Shown: positions 24,786-35,143, counted from the stretch's first letter. The stretch: DNA of 64,000 nucleotides from Clostridium_AW malenominatum (GCF_039521365.1 NZ_BAAACF010000001.1:1488001-1552000), one strand, 5' to 3'. Made by a program: numbers and translations. Notes: generated from the letters alone by a model not told the origin.

Positions 24786-25754
24786 TTGTATAAAACCACT
24801 AAAAATATTAACAAGTTATTGTATTGTATTATTTTGCTTATAGCTGTTATTTTCTTTACATTAATTATTAAATATTATTTCAAGCCCTTTTTTATAATAA
24901 TATTTCTCTTAGCATTATCAACTCCAATATTTGAGTTTTTTACAAAGTTTAATATTTTAAGACCAACGTTGAGAGGGGTATTTAGTATCATTCTGCTGAA
25001 TATAATAATTTTAACCATTGTTTTTTGTCTAGGAAACTGGCTATTCACTACAAAAGACGTTATAATAAATGGGGTCTTAAAACTATTAATAAATCTTAAT
25101 GAAATGTTTAAAAATTTAAATATTAACGCTAACTTGTTAAACATTCAATTGGAGGAATATTATATAAAAATATTAAACTCTTCTATATTAAGAAGGGGAG
25201 CTATTTATACTACAGATAGTATTATAAATTATTTTGTTGGCAACATAGTGGTTTACTTTATTTTGGTAGATAAATATGATATATTTAATTGGACAAAAAG
25301 ATTTATTGATGAATCGGGTGTAAGATTTATAAATAATATTTTTGATAATATTAAAAATATTATCAAGATACAATGTATTATAGTAATTATTCTTACTTTG
25401 GAGACAATAATAGGGTTTAAAATATTAAACATAGATAACTATATGGTGTTAGGTTTACTTTGTGGTGTTTTAGATTTAATGCCCTATGTTGGTACGATTT
25501 TAATATTTCTGCCTCTTATTTTACATATGATTTGGATTAGGAATTACATTATTGCTTTCGGCCTAATCTGCCTTTATATATTATTACTTATAAATAGACA
25601 AATAATCGAAACTAAACTAATGAGTAATAAACTTAAAATACATCCCCTTTACTTATTTCTTGCTGTTTATTTAGGTTTCAGAATTTTTGGTACTATTGGT
25701 ATTATAACTATGCCACTATACTTAATTTTTTGCAAAAGCATATTAGATATTTAA
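24786..25754 (+). CDS. AI-2E/PerM family membrane protein
   Basis: A 322-residue polytopic membrane protein with about seven or eight hydrophobic helices. The C-terminal part (GVLDLMPYVGTILIFLPL and LGFRIFGTIGIITMPLYLIF) is characteristic of the AI-2E/PerM/TqsA family, whose members export small molecules or act as Na/H antiporters. The substrate cannot be predicted from sequence. The start is TTG 24786, 8 nt after GGGAGAT; I see no better one. It sits between cdsA and dxr, likely as a passenger in the lipid cluster. Confidence 0.8.
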   Translation: MYKTTKNINKLLYCIILLIAVIFFTLIIKYYFKPFFIIIFLLALSTPIFEFFTKFNILRPTLRGVFSIILLNIIILTIVFCLGNWLFTTKDVIINGVLKLLINLNEMFKNLNINANLLNIQLEEYYIKILNSSILRRGAIYTTDSIINYFVGNIVVYFILVDKYDIFNWTKRFIDESGVRFINNIFDNIKNIIKIQCIIVIILTLETIIGFKILNIDNYMVLGLLCGVLDLMPYVGTILIFLPLILHMIWIRNYIIAFGLICLYILLLINRQIIETKLMSNKLKIHPLYLFLAVYLGFRIFGTIGIITMPLYLIFCKSILDI

Positions 25755-25790
25755 GTTTAGGGAATTACGAATACAAAAGGAGATGTTAGT

Positions 25791-26948
25791 TTGAAGAAGT
25801 TAACTATATTAGGTGCCACTGGTTCAATAGGAACGCAAGCACTAGATGTGATTAGAAAAGAGGAGGAAAATTTTTCATTAGTAGCTGTTTCAGCACATAG
25901 CAATTGGAAAAGTATAATAAATATTCTTGAGGAATTTAATCCATCTTATGTGGCAATGACAGAAATTAACGCCTATAATGAAGTAGTAAAATATTGCAGG
26001 GATAGAAATAAAAAAACCTCAGTAATATTTGGCATGGAAGGGTTAAATGCAATTTCAACTTTACATGAAGTAGATATTGTATTAACTTCAATTGTTGGTA
26101 TGGTTGGGCTTAAACCAACTTTTAATGCCATAAAAGCAGGCAAGGACATAGCTTTAGCTAATAAAGAAACATTGGTAGTTGGCGGAAAGATAATAATGGA
26201 TGAGGTTAATAAACATAAAGTCAAGTTACTACCAGTAGATTCTGAACATAGTGCTATATTCCAATGCCTATCGGGAAATTCAAAAGATGAAGTAGATAAA
26301 ATAATAATTACAGCCTCTGGAGGTCCTTTTAGAGGCAAGAAAATTGAAGAACTGCAAAATATTCTTCCAGAAGAAGCTTTAAAGCACCCTAGATGGAATA
26401 TGGGCAAAAAAATATCCATAGATTCAGCCACACTTATGAATAAAGGTCTTGAAGTTATAGAAGCACATTATCTTTTTGGTTTAGATTATGATGATATACA
26501 GGTAGTTGTACATCCTCAAAGTATTGTTCATTCAATGGTTCAATATAAAGATGGTAGCGTAATTGCTCAAATGGGGACCACTGATATGAGATTACCTATA
26601 CAATATGCATTAAATTATCCAAAAAGAAAAACTGTTATTGGAGAAAAACTAAATTTTTATAATATGGAAAACCTAACATTCGAGAAGCCAGACTTAACCA
26701 CTTTTAAACCTTTGAAATTAGCCTATGAAGCTGGAAAAGCAGGAGGCTTTGCTCCAACAATTTTAAATGGAGCTAATGAAGCCTCAGTGGAACTTTTCCT
26801 GAACAAAGAAATAAAATTTCTCCAAATAGGAAATATACTAGAAGAGGCTTTAAACAAATTTCATAGTAGCGAAGATTTATCTATTGAAAGTATTATTGAT
26901 ATGGATAAGAAAGTTAGAGAATATGTATTTAAACATTTTAAGCTATAA
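25791..26948 (+). CDS. dxr: 1-deoxy-D-xylulose 5-phosphate reductoisomerase
   Basis: Second enzyme of the non-mevalonate isoprenoid pathway, converting DXP to MEP with NADPH. The 385 residues have the NADPH fold LTILGATGSIGTQALDVI, metal-site LLPVDSEHSAIFQCL, and GPFRGKK and HPRWNMGKKISIDSAT. The start is TTG 25791 after AAAGGAGATG. It is followed closely by rseP and ispG, another gene of the same pathway. Confidence 0.96.
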   Translation: MKKLTILGATGSIGTQALDVIRKEEENFSLVAVSAHSNWKSIINILEEFNPSYVAMTEINAYNEVVKYCRDRNKKTSVIFGMEGLNAISTLHEVDIVLTSIVGMVGLKPTFNAIKAGKDIALANKETLVVGGKIIMDEVNKHKVKLLPVDSEHSAIFQCLSGNSKDEVDKIIITASGGPFRGKKIEELQNILPEEALKHPRWNMGKKISIDSATLMNKGLEVIEAHYLFGLDYDDIQVVVHPQSIVHSMVQYKDGSVIAQMGTTDMRLPIQYALNYPKRKTVIGEKLNFYNMENLTFEKPDLTTFKPLKLAYEAGKAGGFAPTILNGANEASVELFLNKEIKFLQIGNILEEALNKFHSSEDLSIESIIDMDKKVREYVFKHFKL

Positions 26949-26966
26949 TTTTAAGGAGGAGTCAGT

Positions 26967-27989
26967 GTGAATTTAATTAATATATTAGGAGCTATCTTTG
27001 CATTTGGTTTATTAGTAATGATCCATGAGCTGGGGCATTTTACAATGGCAAAATTAAATGATGTGAAGGTGGAGGAATTTGCCATTGGTATGGGGCCCAA
27101 ATTAATTGGTTTTAGAAAAGGGGAAACTCTGTATAGCATAAAAGCTTTACCTATAGGTGGCTATGTAAAAATGCTTGGTGAAGACGGAGAAGAAACCTTT
27201 GATCATAGAGCATTTTCTAACAAAAAACCTGCTCAAAGATTAAGTATAGTAGCTGCAGGACCAATCATGAATTTGGTTTTGTCTATTGTTATTTTTTCTA
27301 TCATAGCAGGGAGTAAAGGATATTTAGCTCCTATAGTAGATAAAGTTGTACCAAATTTACCAGCACAGCAAGCTGGAATGCAACAAGGAGATAAAATACT
27401 AAAAATAGATAATAAAAAGATCTTAACCTGGGAAGACTTTTATACTCAAATTTATATGAACAAAGGTGAAGTAATGAATGTTACATATAAAAGAGGAAGC
27501 GAAGTTAAAGAAACTAAGCTTATTCCTGTTAAAGATGAAAAGGAAGGCAGATACATTGTAGGAGTATACCCTACAGAAGTAAAAAGTCCAACAATTAAAG
27601 AATCCATATCTTATGGCTTTGTAGAAACTAATTCTATAATAAATCAAACCTTTAGTTTTTTAGGAACAGTATTTAAAGGGAAAGCTTCAGTAAATGATTT
27701 TGGTGGACCTGTTACAATAATAAAAGTATCTGGTGAAGCCGCTAAGGCAGGATTTTTAAATTTACTATTCTTTGCAGCCTATTTAAGCGTTCAATTAGGC
27801 ATATTTAATATAATACCATTTCCTGCACTAGATGGAGGATGGATTGTATTACTATTACTAGAGATAATTACCGGAAAAAAATTAGATAATAATAAAGTTG
27901 GAGTTATTAATTATATAGGTTTTGCAATACTCATGACTTTAATGATTCTAGTTACAATAAAGGATATTTTATACCCTATAGCACTTTAG
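26967..27989 (+). CDS. rseP: site-2 protease RseP/RasP
   Basis: Intramembrane zinc metalloprotease that cleaves anti-sigma factors and leftover signal peptides. At 340 residues it has the HEXXH motif in VMIHELGHF (first membrane helix), a PDZ domain at about 110-180 (APIVDKVVPNLPAQQAG) and the second active site segment FPALDGGWIVLLL. It starts at GTG 26967, 11-12 nt after AAGGAGGAG. It lies between dxr and ispG, the usual Firmicutes position. Confidence 0.95.
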   Translation: MNLINILGAIFAFGLLVMIHELGHFTMAKLNDVKVEEFAIGMGPKLIGFRKGETLYSIKALPIGGYVKMLGEDGEETFDHRAFSNKKPAQRLSIVAAGPIMNLVLSIVIFSIIAGSKGYLAPIVDKVVPNLPAQQAGMQQGDKILKIDNKKILTWEDFYTQIYMNKGEVMNVTYKRGSEVKETKLIPVKDEKEGRYIVGVYPTEVKSPTIKESISYGFVETNSIINQTFSFLGTVFKGKASVNDFGGPVTIIKVSGEAAKAGFLNLLFFAAYLSVQLGIFNIIPFPALDGGWIVLLLLEIITGKKLDNNKVGVINYIGFAILMTLMILVTIKDILYPIAL

Positions 27990-27999
27990 GAGGAATAAA

Positions 28000-29049
28000 A
28001 TGGATAGAAGAAATACTAATAAGATAAAAATAGGAAACATTTATATTGGGGGCGATGCCCCTATATCTATTCAATCTATGACCAATACAGATACTAGAAA
28101 TGTAGAAAAAACAGTTGCTCAAATTAAAGAGTTAGAGAAGGCTGGCTGCCAAATAATACGCTGTGCAGTTCCAGACATAGATGCAGCGGAAGCTTTAAAA
28201 ACTATAATAAAAAAAGTTAATATTCCAGTTGTTGCAGATATTCATTTTGATTATAGATTAGCGTTAAAATCTATAGAGTATGGTGTAAGCAAGTTAAGAA
28301 TTAACCCTGGCAATATAGGTGATAAAAGCAGAGTAGAAATGGTGGTAAAAAAAGCAAAGGAAAATAACATACCTATTAGAATAGGAGTAAATTCAGGTTC
28401 CTTAGAAAAAAACTTATTATTAAAATATGGAAAAGCTTCACCTGAAGCCTTAGTAGAAAGTGCTTTAGGCCATGTGAAAATTCTAGAAGAATTAGATTTT
28501 AATGATATTATTATTTCTATAAAATCATCAAATGTTATGGAAACAATTCAAAGTTATAGACTGATGTCTCAAAAGGTTTCATACCCTCTTCACCTTGGAG
28601 TAACGGAAGCGGGTACCCTTTGGAGGGGCACTATTAAATCTAGTGTTGGTATTGGAACCCTTTTAGCAGAAGGAATAGGTGATACCATAAGAGTATCTCT
28701 TACTAGCGACCCTGTTGAGGAAATAAGAACAGCCAAAGAAATTTTAAAATCCTTAGGATATTTAAAAGAAGGTATTGAGTTTATATCTTGCCCAACCTGT
28801 GGAAGAACAGAAATAAATTTAATCAATATTGCAAAACTTGTAGAAGATAAAATCGACAAATTGGATAAAAATATCAAAGTTGCTGTAATGGGTTGTGTAG
28901 TAAATGGCCCCGGAGAAGCAAGAGATGCAGATATAGGGATTGCCGGCGGAAATGGTGAAGGGCTTATTTTTAAAAAAGGTAAAATAATTAAAAAGGTAAA
29001 AGAAGAAGACCTTGTCAATGAATTAATAAAAGAAATAGAACAAATGTAA
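28000..29049 (+). CDS. ispG: 4-hydroxy-3-methylbut-2-enyl diphosphate synthase
   Basis: Iron-sulfur enzyme of the MEP isoprenoid pathway, turning MEcPP into HMBPP. The 349 residues show the N-terminal TIM barrel (QSMTNTDTRNVEKTVAQI, VVADIHFDYRLAL) and the cluster cysteines in SCPTCGRTEINL and GCVVNGPGEARDADIG. AGGAGGAAT precedes the ATG, 10 bp after rseP. polC follows at 10 bp. Confidence 0.96.
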   Translation: MDRRNTNKIKIGNIYIGGDAPISIQSMTNTDTRNVEKTVAQIKELEKAGCQIIRCAVPDIDAAEALKTIIKKVNIPVVADIHFDYRLALKSIEYGVSKLRINPGNIGDKSRVEMVVKKAKENNIPIRIGVNSGSLEKNLLLKYGKASPEALVESALGHVKILEELDFNDIIISIKSSNVMETIQSYRLMSQKVSYPLHLGVTEAGTLWRGTIKSSVGIGTLLAEGIGDTIRVSLTSDPVEEIRTAKEILKSLGYLKEGIEFISCPTCGRTEINLINIAKLVEDKIDKLDKNIKVAVMGCVVNGPGEARDADIGIAGGNGEGLIFKKGKIIKKVKEEDLVNELIKEIEQM

Positions 29050-29059
29050 GGTGAAGAAT

Positions 29060-32000
29060 ATGAATATAAATTTAGCTGAAATACTTAGGGATGAGAATCC
29101 TTCTTCACAAAAATTACTAGAAGATGTTCAAATATTAAAAATTCAATATTTGAAAAAAAGTAATAAACTAAAAGTAATTATTAAATCCTTTAATGAATTT
29201 AAAAAGGATGGAGAAGACTATTTAAAGGGACTTTTACTTAAAAGATTCAGTTTTTTTAAAGATATTGAATTAATATGTTATAAAGATATTTCCAACGTAA
29301 GTATAAAGGAAATATGTAATAAGTATTGGACTGATTTGTCTAATGCAATAATAAATCATATTCCCTTAGCAAAAGAGTGTATGCTTAAGGGCGATAAAAA
29401 CCTTGAAGAAAATACTCTAACTATAAAATACGGAAATGAGTTTATTTATAATATATTAAAAAATAAAAACTTTGAAACTGTAGTAAATAGCACTATAAAA
29501 GATATTTTTGGTATTGAATGTAAAGTAAAATTACTTTATGAAAAATGTAACACCATTGTAGAGTGCAACGCACTAGTAGAAGAAGAAATGTCCTTAATTA
29601 AAGAAATTATTAAAAACACTAAATTAAATGAAGAAAAACCTAAAGTAATTCCTATGAAAAATGGAAAAGGCTATGATAATTCTTCTAGTGATAATAAGGA
29701 CAGTAGCATACTTCTTGGTAAAAACATTACAGAAGATTATATTAGCATTAATTCCATAGATGAACCAATTGGTATGGTTACTATTTGTGGAGAAATATTT
29801 AAAAAGACCATAATACAAACTAAAACAGGAAGAAAAATTGTTTCCCTATTTATTACAGATTATACAAGTTCCATTACCATTAAAATATTTACTCGCCCAA
29901 AGGATGAGGAAAAAGTATTAAATGAAATTAATGAGGGACTTTATTGTAAAGTTCGAGGGGAAGCTATATATGATACATATACAAAAGAAGTAGTCATTAT
30001 GGCAAGGGATATTGTTAAGCTTAACAAAATAGAGAAAATGGATAACTTCCCAGAAAAAAGAGTAGAATTACATCTTCATACTAGAATGAGCTCTATGGAT
30101 GGCATGAATAGTGCAGAAAGCTTAATAAAAAGGGCGGCTAAATGGGGCCATAAAGCTATTGCTATAACTGATCATGGTGTAGTTCAAGCTTACCCTGAGG
30201 CAATGGATGCTGGAAAGAAACATAAAGTTAAAATACTATATGGAATTGAAGCTTATTTAGTTCAAGATGGTGTACCTATTGTATTAAATGGTGAAGGAAA
30301 AACTATTGACGATGAATTTATCGTTTTTGATATAGAAACCACAGGGTTTTCAAGTAAAAACGATAAAATTATAGAAATTGGAGCGGTTAAAATTAAAAAT
30401 GGCCAAATAATAGATACATTTAGCTCATTTGTTAATCCAGGAGTACATATTCCTGCAAAAATTATTGAATTAACAGGAATTACAGATGATATGGTAAGTG
30501 AAGCTGAAAGTATAGATCAGGTACTTCCTAAGTTTTTAAGCTTTACAGAAGGCAATGTAGTGGTAGCGCATAATGCTTCCTTTGATGTTTCCTTTATAAA
30601 GAAAAACTCTGTAGACTTAGGTCTTAGCTTTAATAATCCAACTATGGACACCATTCCACTAGCAAAGTATTTATATCCAGATTTAAAAAGATATAAATTA
30701 GACGTGGTAGCAAAGTATTTGGGAATAAGCTTAGAAAATCACCATAGAGCAGTGGACGATGCAAAAGCCACAGGAGAAATATTATTAAGATGTTTTACAG
30801 AATTAAAGGAAAAGAATATTTTAAGTTTAGAAGATATAAATAAAGAGTATTTTAAAAATATTAATATTAAAACTCTTCCTACTTATCACTTAATAGTACT
30901 AGCTAAAAACATGACAGGATTAAAAAATCTATATAAATTAATATCAGAATCTCATTTAGATCATTTTTATAAAAGGCCTAGAATGCCTAAAAGTTTAATT
31001 GAAAAATATAAAGAAGGTTTAATTATTGGTTCTGCTTGTGAGGCAGGAGAGATTTATAAAGAAATCCTAAGAGGGAAAAGCGATGATGAACTTAAAAGCA
31101 TTATTGATTTTTATGATTATCTAGAAATTCAACCCCTAGAAAATAATTACTTTATGATAAGAAATGGTTCTATAAAGGATGTTGAAGAGTTAAAAAACAT
31201 TAATAGAAGAATTTGCTCCTTAGGGGTAAAATACAATAAACCCGTAGTTGCTACCTGTGATGTTCATTTCTTAGATCCTGAAGATGAGGTTTATAGAAAA
31301 ATAATAATGGCTGGTCAAGGCTATAGTGATGCTGATGATCAACCACCTTTATATTATAGAACAACAGAGGAAATGCTTAAAGAGTTTTCATATTTGGGAG
31401 ATGAAAAGGCTTATGAAGTTGTAATTACAAATACAAATAAAATTGCGGATTTAATAGAAGAGATAAAACCTATACCAGATGAAACCTTTCCTCCTAAAAT
31501 TCCAGGCGCTGAAGAAGATATACGTAAAATGACCTTAGATAAAACTCATAGTATTTATGGAGAAAACCTACCAGAGATAGTTCAAAAAAGATTAGATAAA
31601 GAATTAAATTCTATTATAAATAATGGTTATGCTGTGCTATATTTGATTGCTCATAAGCTGGTTGATAAATCCTATCAAGATGGATACTTAGTTGGTTCTA
31701 GAGGTTCTGTTGGCTCTTCTTTTGTAGCAACTATGTCAGATATTACAGAGGTTAATGGATTGCCCCCACATTATGTATGTCCTAATTGTAAGTACAGTGA
31801 ATTCATAACTGACGGGTCTATAGGTTCTGGAGCAGATTTACCAGATAAGGATTGCCCGGAATGTAAAACAATTTTAACAAAGGATGGCCATGACATTCCC
31901 TTTGAAACCTTCCTAGGTTTTGAAGGTGATAAGGAGCCAGATATAGATTTAAACTTTTCAGGTGAATATCAGGCGGTGGTTCATAAATATACAGAGGAGC

Positions 32001-33364
32001 TCTTTGGTAAGGGATATGTTTTTAGAGCAGGTACTATAGGTACTATCGCCGAAAAAACCGCATATGGTTTTGTAAGAAAATATATTACCGAGAAAAATCT
32101 TGCGGTAAATGGTGCAGAAATAGAAAGATTAACTTTAGGATGTACTGGCATTAAAAGAACTACAGGACAACATCCAGGTGGAGTTATGGTTGTTCCCAGT
32201 GACAATGAAATTTTTAATTTTACACCCATACAAAGACCAGCAGATGATAATAATACTGAAATAATTACAACACACTTTGATTATCATTCTATTAGCGGTA
32301 GATTGCTAAAACTAGATATATTAGGTCATGACGACCCTACTGTACTTAGAATGCTACAGGATCTAACAGGACTCGATCCTAAAACTATACCCTTAGCAGA
32401 TCCAAAGGTAATGAGTCTATTCACTTCTACAGAGGCATTAGGTGTAACAAAGGAAGAATTAGGTTGTGAAGTAGGTACTTATGGACTGCCTGAATTTGGA
32501 ACTAAATTTGTTAGACAAATGCTTATAGATACTCAACCAAAAACTTTTTCAGACCTAGTAAGAATTTCAGGATTATCTCATGGTACAGACGTTTGGATTA
32601 ACAATGCTCAATATTATATAAAAGAAGGATATACCACATTAAAAGATTGTATTGCTACAAGAGACGATATAATGGTATACCTTATATACAAGGGGCTTCC
32701 CCCTAAAACTGCCTTCAATATTATGGAGAAGGTAAGAAAGGGTAAGGGGTTGTCAGAAGATCAAGAAGAAATCATGCGAGAACATAAAGTGCCTGATTGG
32801 TACATAGAGTCTTGCAAAAAAATTAAATATATGTTCCCTAAGGGTCACGCTGTTGCCTACGTTACCATGGCAGTTAGAATAGCATACTTTAAGGTTTATT
32901 ACCCTGAGGCTTATTATGCCACTTATTTTTCAGTAAGAGCTGACGACTTCGATGCCGATGTCATACTAAAAGGAATACCTTCTATATTGAAGAAAATTGA
33001 GGAAATTAATGCTATGGGCATGAATGTTACTCCAAAGGATAAAGGACTTTTAACCACTTTAGAAATTTGCCATGAAATGTATCTAAGAGGAATAAAATTT
33101 ATAGAGGCAGATTTATATAAATCTCATGCAGTAAAATTTATTATTGAAGAAGATGGTATTAGAATTCCTTTAAGTGCTCTTACAGGAGTTGGTGAGAATG
33201 CTGCTAAAAATATTGCAGAGGTTAGAGAGCAAGGGGAGTTTATATCAAAGGAAGACTTAAAGGTGCGTGGAAAGGCCACTAGAACGGTAATTGAAGCATT
33301 AGATACTCACGGATGCCTTAAAGGACTACCTGATACAAATCAATTGAGCTTATTTACGTTGTAA
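29060..33364 (+). CDS. polC: DNA polymerase III PolC
   Basis: Gram-positive replicase with built-in proofreading. The 1434 residues carry an N-terminal domain, an OB domain (about 230-320), the PHP domain (RVELHLHTRMSSMDGMN), a DEDD 3'-5' exonuclease inserted in the PHP (FIVFDIETTGFSS, then HNASFDVSFI and HHRAVDDA), the Zn-binding CPNCKYSEF...CPECKT region, and the palm with PDIDLNFSGEYQ. ATG 29060 lies 6 nt after AAGGTG. This gene type is found only in low-GC Gram-positives and relatives, supporting the taxonomic call. Confidence 0.97.
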   Translation: MNINLAEILRDENPSSQKLLEDVQILKIQYLKKSNKLKVIIKSFNEFKKDGEDYLKGLLLKRFSFFKDIELICYKDISNVSIKEICNKYWTDLSNAIINHIPLAKECMLKGDKNLEENTLTIKYGNEFIYNILKNKNFETVVNSTIKDIFGIECKVKLLYEKCNTIVECNALVEEEMSLIKEIIKNTKLNEEKPKVIPMKNGKGYDNSSSDNKDSSILLGKNITEDYISINSIDEPIGMVTICGEIFKKTIIQTKTGRKIVSLFITDYTSSITIKIFTRPKDEEKVLNEINEGLYCKVRGEAIYDTYTKEVVIMARDIVKLNKIEKMDNFPEKRVELHLHTRMSSMDGMNSAESLIKRAAKWGHKAIAITDHGVVQAYPEAMDAGKKHKVKILYGIEAYLVQDGVPIVLNGEGKTIDDEFIVFDIETTGFSSKNDKIIEIGAVKIKNGQIIDTFSSFVNPGVHIPAKIIELTGITDDMVSEAESIDQVLPKFLSFTEGNVVVAHNASFDVSFIKKNSVDLGLSFNNPTMDTIPLAKYLYPDLKRYKLDVVAKYLGISLENHHRAVDDAKATGEILLRCFTELKEKNILSLEDINKEYFKNINIKTLPTYHLIVLAKNMTGLKNLYKLISESHLDHFYKRPRMPKSLIEKYKEGLIIGSACEAGEIYKEILRGKSDDELKSIIDFYDYLEIQPLENNYFMIRNGSIKDVEELKNINRRICSLGVKYNKPVVATCDVHFLDPEDEVYRKIIMAGQGYSDADDQPPLYYRTTEEMLKEFSYLGDEKAYEVVITNTNKIADLIEEIKPIPDETFPPKIPGAEEDIRKMTLDKTHSIYGENLPEIVQKRLDKELNSIINNGYAVLYLIAHKLVDKSYQDGYLVGSRGSVGSSFVATMSDITEVNGLPPHYVCPNCKYSEFITDGSIGSGADLPDKDCPECKTILTKDGHDIPFETFLGFEGDKEPDIDLNFSGEYQAVVHKYTEELFGKGYVFRAGTIGTIAEKTAYGFVRKYITEKNLAVNGAEIERLTLGCTGIKRTTGQHPGGVMVVPSDNEIFNFTPIQRPADDNNTEIITTHFDYHSISGRLLKLDILGHDDPTVLRMLQDLTGLDPKTIPLADPKVMSLFTSTEALGVTKEELGCEVGTYGLPEFGTKFVRQMLIDTQPKTFSDLVRISGLSHGTDVWINNAQYYIKEGYTTLKDCIATRDDIMVYLIYKGLPPKTAFNIMEKVRKGKGLSEDQEEIMREHKVPDWYIESCKKIKYMFPKGHAVAYVTMAVRIAYFKVYYPEAYYATYFSVRADDFDADVILKGIPSILKKIEEINAMGMNVTPKDKGLLTTLEICHEMYLRGIKFIEADLYKSHAVKFIIEEDGIRIPLSALTGVGENAAKNIAEVREQGEFISKEDLKVRGKATRTVIEALDTHGCLKGLPDTNQLSLFTL

Positions 33365-33393
33365 AAGGAAATTTATGGTTCAATATATTGTCC

Positions 33394-33422
33394 TTGAAAT
33401 AAGGAAATTATTGTGATACAAT
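33394..33422 (+). promoter_or_regulatory. sigma-A promoter for the rimP-nusA-infB operon
   Basis: TTGAAA at 33394-33399, 17-bp spacer, TACAAT at 33417-33422 with extended TGA. It lies upstream of the two hairpins, so these are in the operon leader. Confidence 0.8.
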
Positions 33423-33457
33423 TAAAACTAGTAAGTTTGCAGATATATTTTAGCTTA

Positions 33458-33489
33458 AAAGAGTGGGTGTTTGCCCGCTCTTTCTGTTT
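33458..33489 (+). terminator. leader hairpin 1, terminator-like, upstream of rimP
   Basis: AAAGAGTGGG and CCCGCTCTTT form a 10-bp stem (one T-G) around TGTTTG; the following T tract is broken (CTGTTTG). Being downstream of the promoter it may act as an attenuator. In Bacillus subtilis NusA controls its own operon by termination in this leader. Confidence 0.65.
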
Positions 33490-33493
33490 GTAG

Positions 33494-33521
33494 AAAACGC
33501 AACCCTTGTTGCGTTTTTAAA
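33494..33521 (+). terminator. leader hairpin 2, terminator upstream of rimP
   Basis: AAAACGCAA and TTGCGTTTT form a perfect 9-bp stem around CCCTTG, with T residues after it. Confidence 0.75.
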
Positions 33522-33586
33522 TTAATATGAAAATTGTATGTAATTCGATGTTTTACTACACAATATAAGTAAGGAGGGATAGTTAT

Positions 33587-34048
33587 ATGAATAAAGATTT
33601 CTATATTAATGGTTTAGTAAAATTAATTGAGCCTATAGTTATAAAATTAGGATATGAGCTTTATTATCTAGAATATATTAAAGAAAATAATGATAATTAC
33701 CTAAGAATATACATAGATAAAGATGAGGGAATAGCCTTAGAGGATTGTGAAAAGGTAAGTAGAGCTGTAAGTGAAATGTTAGATATTGAGGATCCTATAT
33801 CAGATAGCTACTATTTAGAAGTATCATCTCCAGGTATAGAAAGAGAGCTGTACAACGATAATCATTTAAATAAATATATAGATTATAAGGTTTCTGTAAA
33901 GCTTAAATCTTTAGTAAATGGCAGCAAAAAATTTGATGGATTACTAAAAGGATTCGATAACGCTACTATAACTATTAAACTAGAAAACGACTTATTAGCT
34001 ATACCTAGAGAAAAGATTAAAACTATTAATTTGAAAGTGGATTTTTAA
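33587..34048 (+). CDS. rimP: ribosome maturation factor RimP
   Basis: Binds the pre-30S particle and aids early assembly. The 153 residues contain LGYELYYLEYIKE, LRIYIDKDEGIALEDCEKVSRA and SSPGIERELYN, diagnostic of RimP, with a C-terminal SH3-like domain. AAGGAGGG lies 8 nt upstream. It is the first gene of the nusA operon. Confidence 0.95.
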   Translation: MNKDFYINGLVKLIEPIVIKLGYELYYLEYIKENNDNYLRIYIDKDEGIALEDCEKVSRAVSEMLDIEDPISDSYYLEVSSPGIERELYNDNHLNKYIDYKVSVKLKSLVNGSKKFDGLLKGFDNATITIKLENDLLAIPREKIKTINLKVDF

Positions 34049-34065
34049 GGGAGGTTAATTAAAAA

Positions 34066-35118
34066 ATGAACGAAGAATTTGTCGAAGCTCTTAAAGAGAT
34101 AGTTAAAGAAAAAGGTATTAGTGAAGATTTAATATTTAATACTATTGAAGATGCTTTGGTTGCTGCCTACAGAAAAAATTATGCAAAACAAGGTGCTACA
34201 AATCAAAATGTTGCAGTTAATATGAACAGAGAAACTGGAGAAATCGGGGTATATTCTAAGAAAAATGTTGTTGAAGTTATCGAAGATGAATTTAACGACA
34301 TTTCATTAGAAGAAGCAAGGGAAATAGATCCTAGATATGAGATAGGGGAAGTAGTGAATATTGAAGTAACTCCTAAAAAATTTGGAAGAGTTGCTGCGCA
34401 GGCTGCAAAGCAAGTAGTAATACAGAGAATAAAAGAAGAAGAACGAAGAATTATATATAATGAATTTATCGAAAAAGAATGTGATATTATAACTGGATCA
34501 GTTATAAGAAAAGATAAGACCAATGTATTTATTGACCTTGGTAAAATAGAAGCAGTTCTTGGACCTAATGAGCAAATGAGTGGTGAAAGCTATAATTTTA
34601 ATGAAAGATTAAAATTATACATTGTTGAAGTAAAAAACACCACTAAAGGTGCCCAAGTGATCGTTTCTAGGACACATCCTGGACTAGTAAAAAGATTATT
34701 TGAATTAGAAGTTCCTGAAATCTACAATGGTGTTGTTGAAATAAAAAGCATATCAAGAGAAGCTGGTTCTAGAACCAAAATTGCTGTATATTCAAACGAT
34801 AAAGACGTTGATCCAATGGGAGCTTGTGTTGGTCCTAAGGGAACAAGAGTTCAAAATATTGTAAATGAACTTAAAAACGAAAAAATTGATATAATAAAAT
34901 GGAGTAAGCTTCCTGAAGAATATATCGCCAATGCGTTGAGTCCTGCTAAAGTATTAGATGTAAAAGTGGATGAAGAAAGTAAATCAGCAAAGGTAGTAGT
35001 TGATGATACCCAATTGTCCCTTGCAATAGGAAAAGAAGGTCAAAACGTAAGATTAGCTGCAAAACTTACTGGTTGGAAAATAGACATTAAAAGCTCTTCT
35101 CAAGTTAGCCATAATTAA
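34066..35118 (+). CDS. nusA: transcription termination/antitermination factor NusA
   Basis: RNA polymerase-associated factor that promotes pausing and intrinsic termination. At 350 residues it has the N-terminal polymerase-binding domain, an S1 domain (about 135-200; GSVIRKDKTNVFIDLG) and two KH domains (DPMGACVGPKGTRVQNIV; LAIGKEGQNVRLAAKLTGW). It lacks the C-terminal acidic repeats of proteobacterial NusA, as usual in Firmicutes. Confidence 0.96.
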   Translation: MNEEFVEALKEIVKEKGISEDLIFNTIEDALVAAYRKNYAKQGATNQNVAVNMNRETGEIGVYSKKNVVEVIEDEFNDISLEEAREIDPRYEIGEVVNIEVTPKKFGRVAAQAAKQVVIQRIKEEERRIIYNEFIEKECDIITGSVIRKDKTNVFIDLGKIEAVLGPNEQMSGESYNFNERLKLYIVEVKNTTKGAQVIVSRTHPGLVKRLFELEVPEIYNGVVEIKSISREAGSRTKIAVYSNDKDVDPMGACVGPKGTRVQNIVNELKNEKIDIIKWSKLPEEYIANALSPAKVLDVKVDEESKSAKVVVDDTQLSLAIGKEGQNVRLAAKLTGWKIDIKSSSQVSHN

Positions 35119-35143
35119 TTCTTTAGAGGAAAGGTTGATTTAT

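Noticed and set aside
33375..33416. 13-codon frame MVQYIVLEIRKLL after polC with AAAGGA upstream
   Set aside because: It overlaps the rimP promoter boxes completely and lacks any family likeness; chance is more likely.
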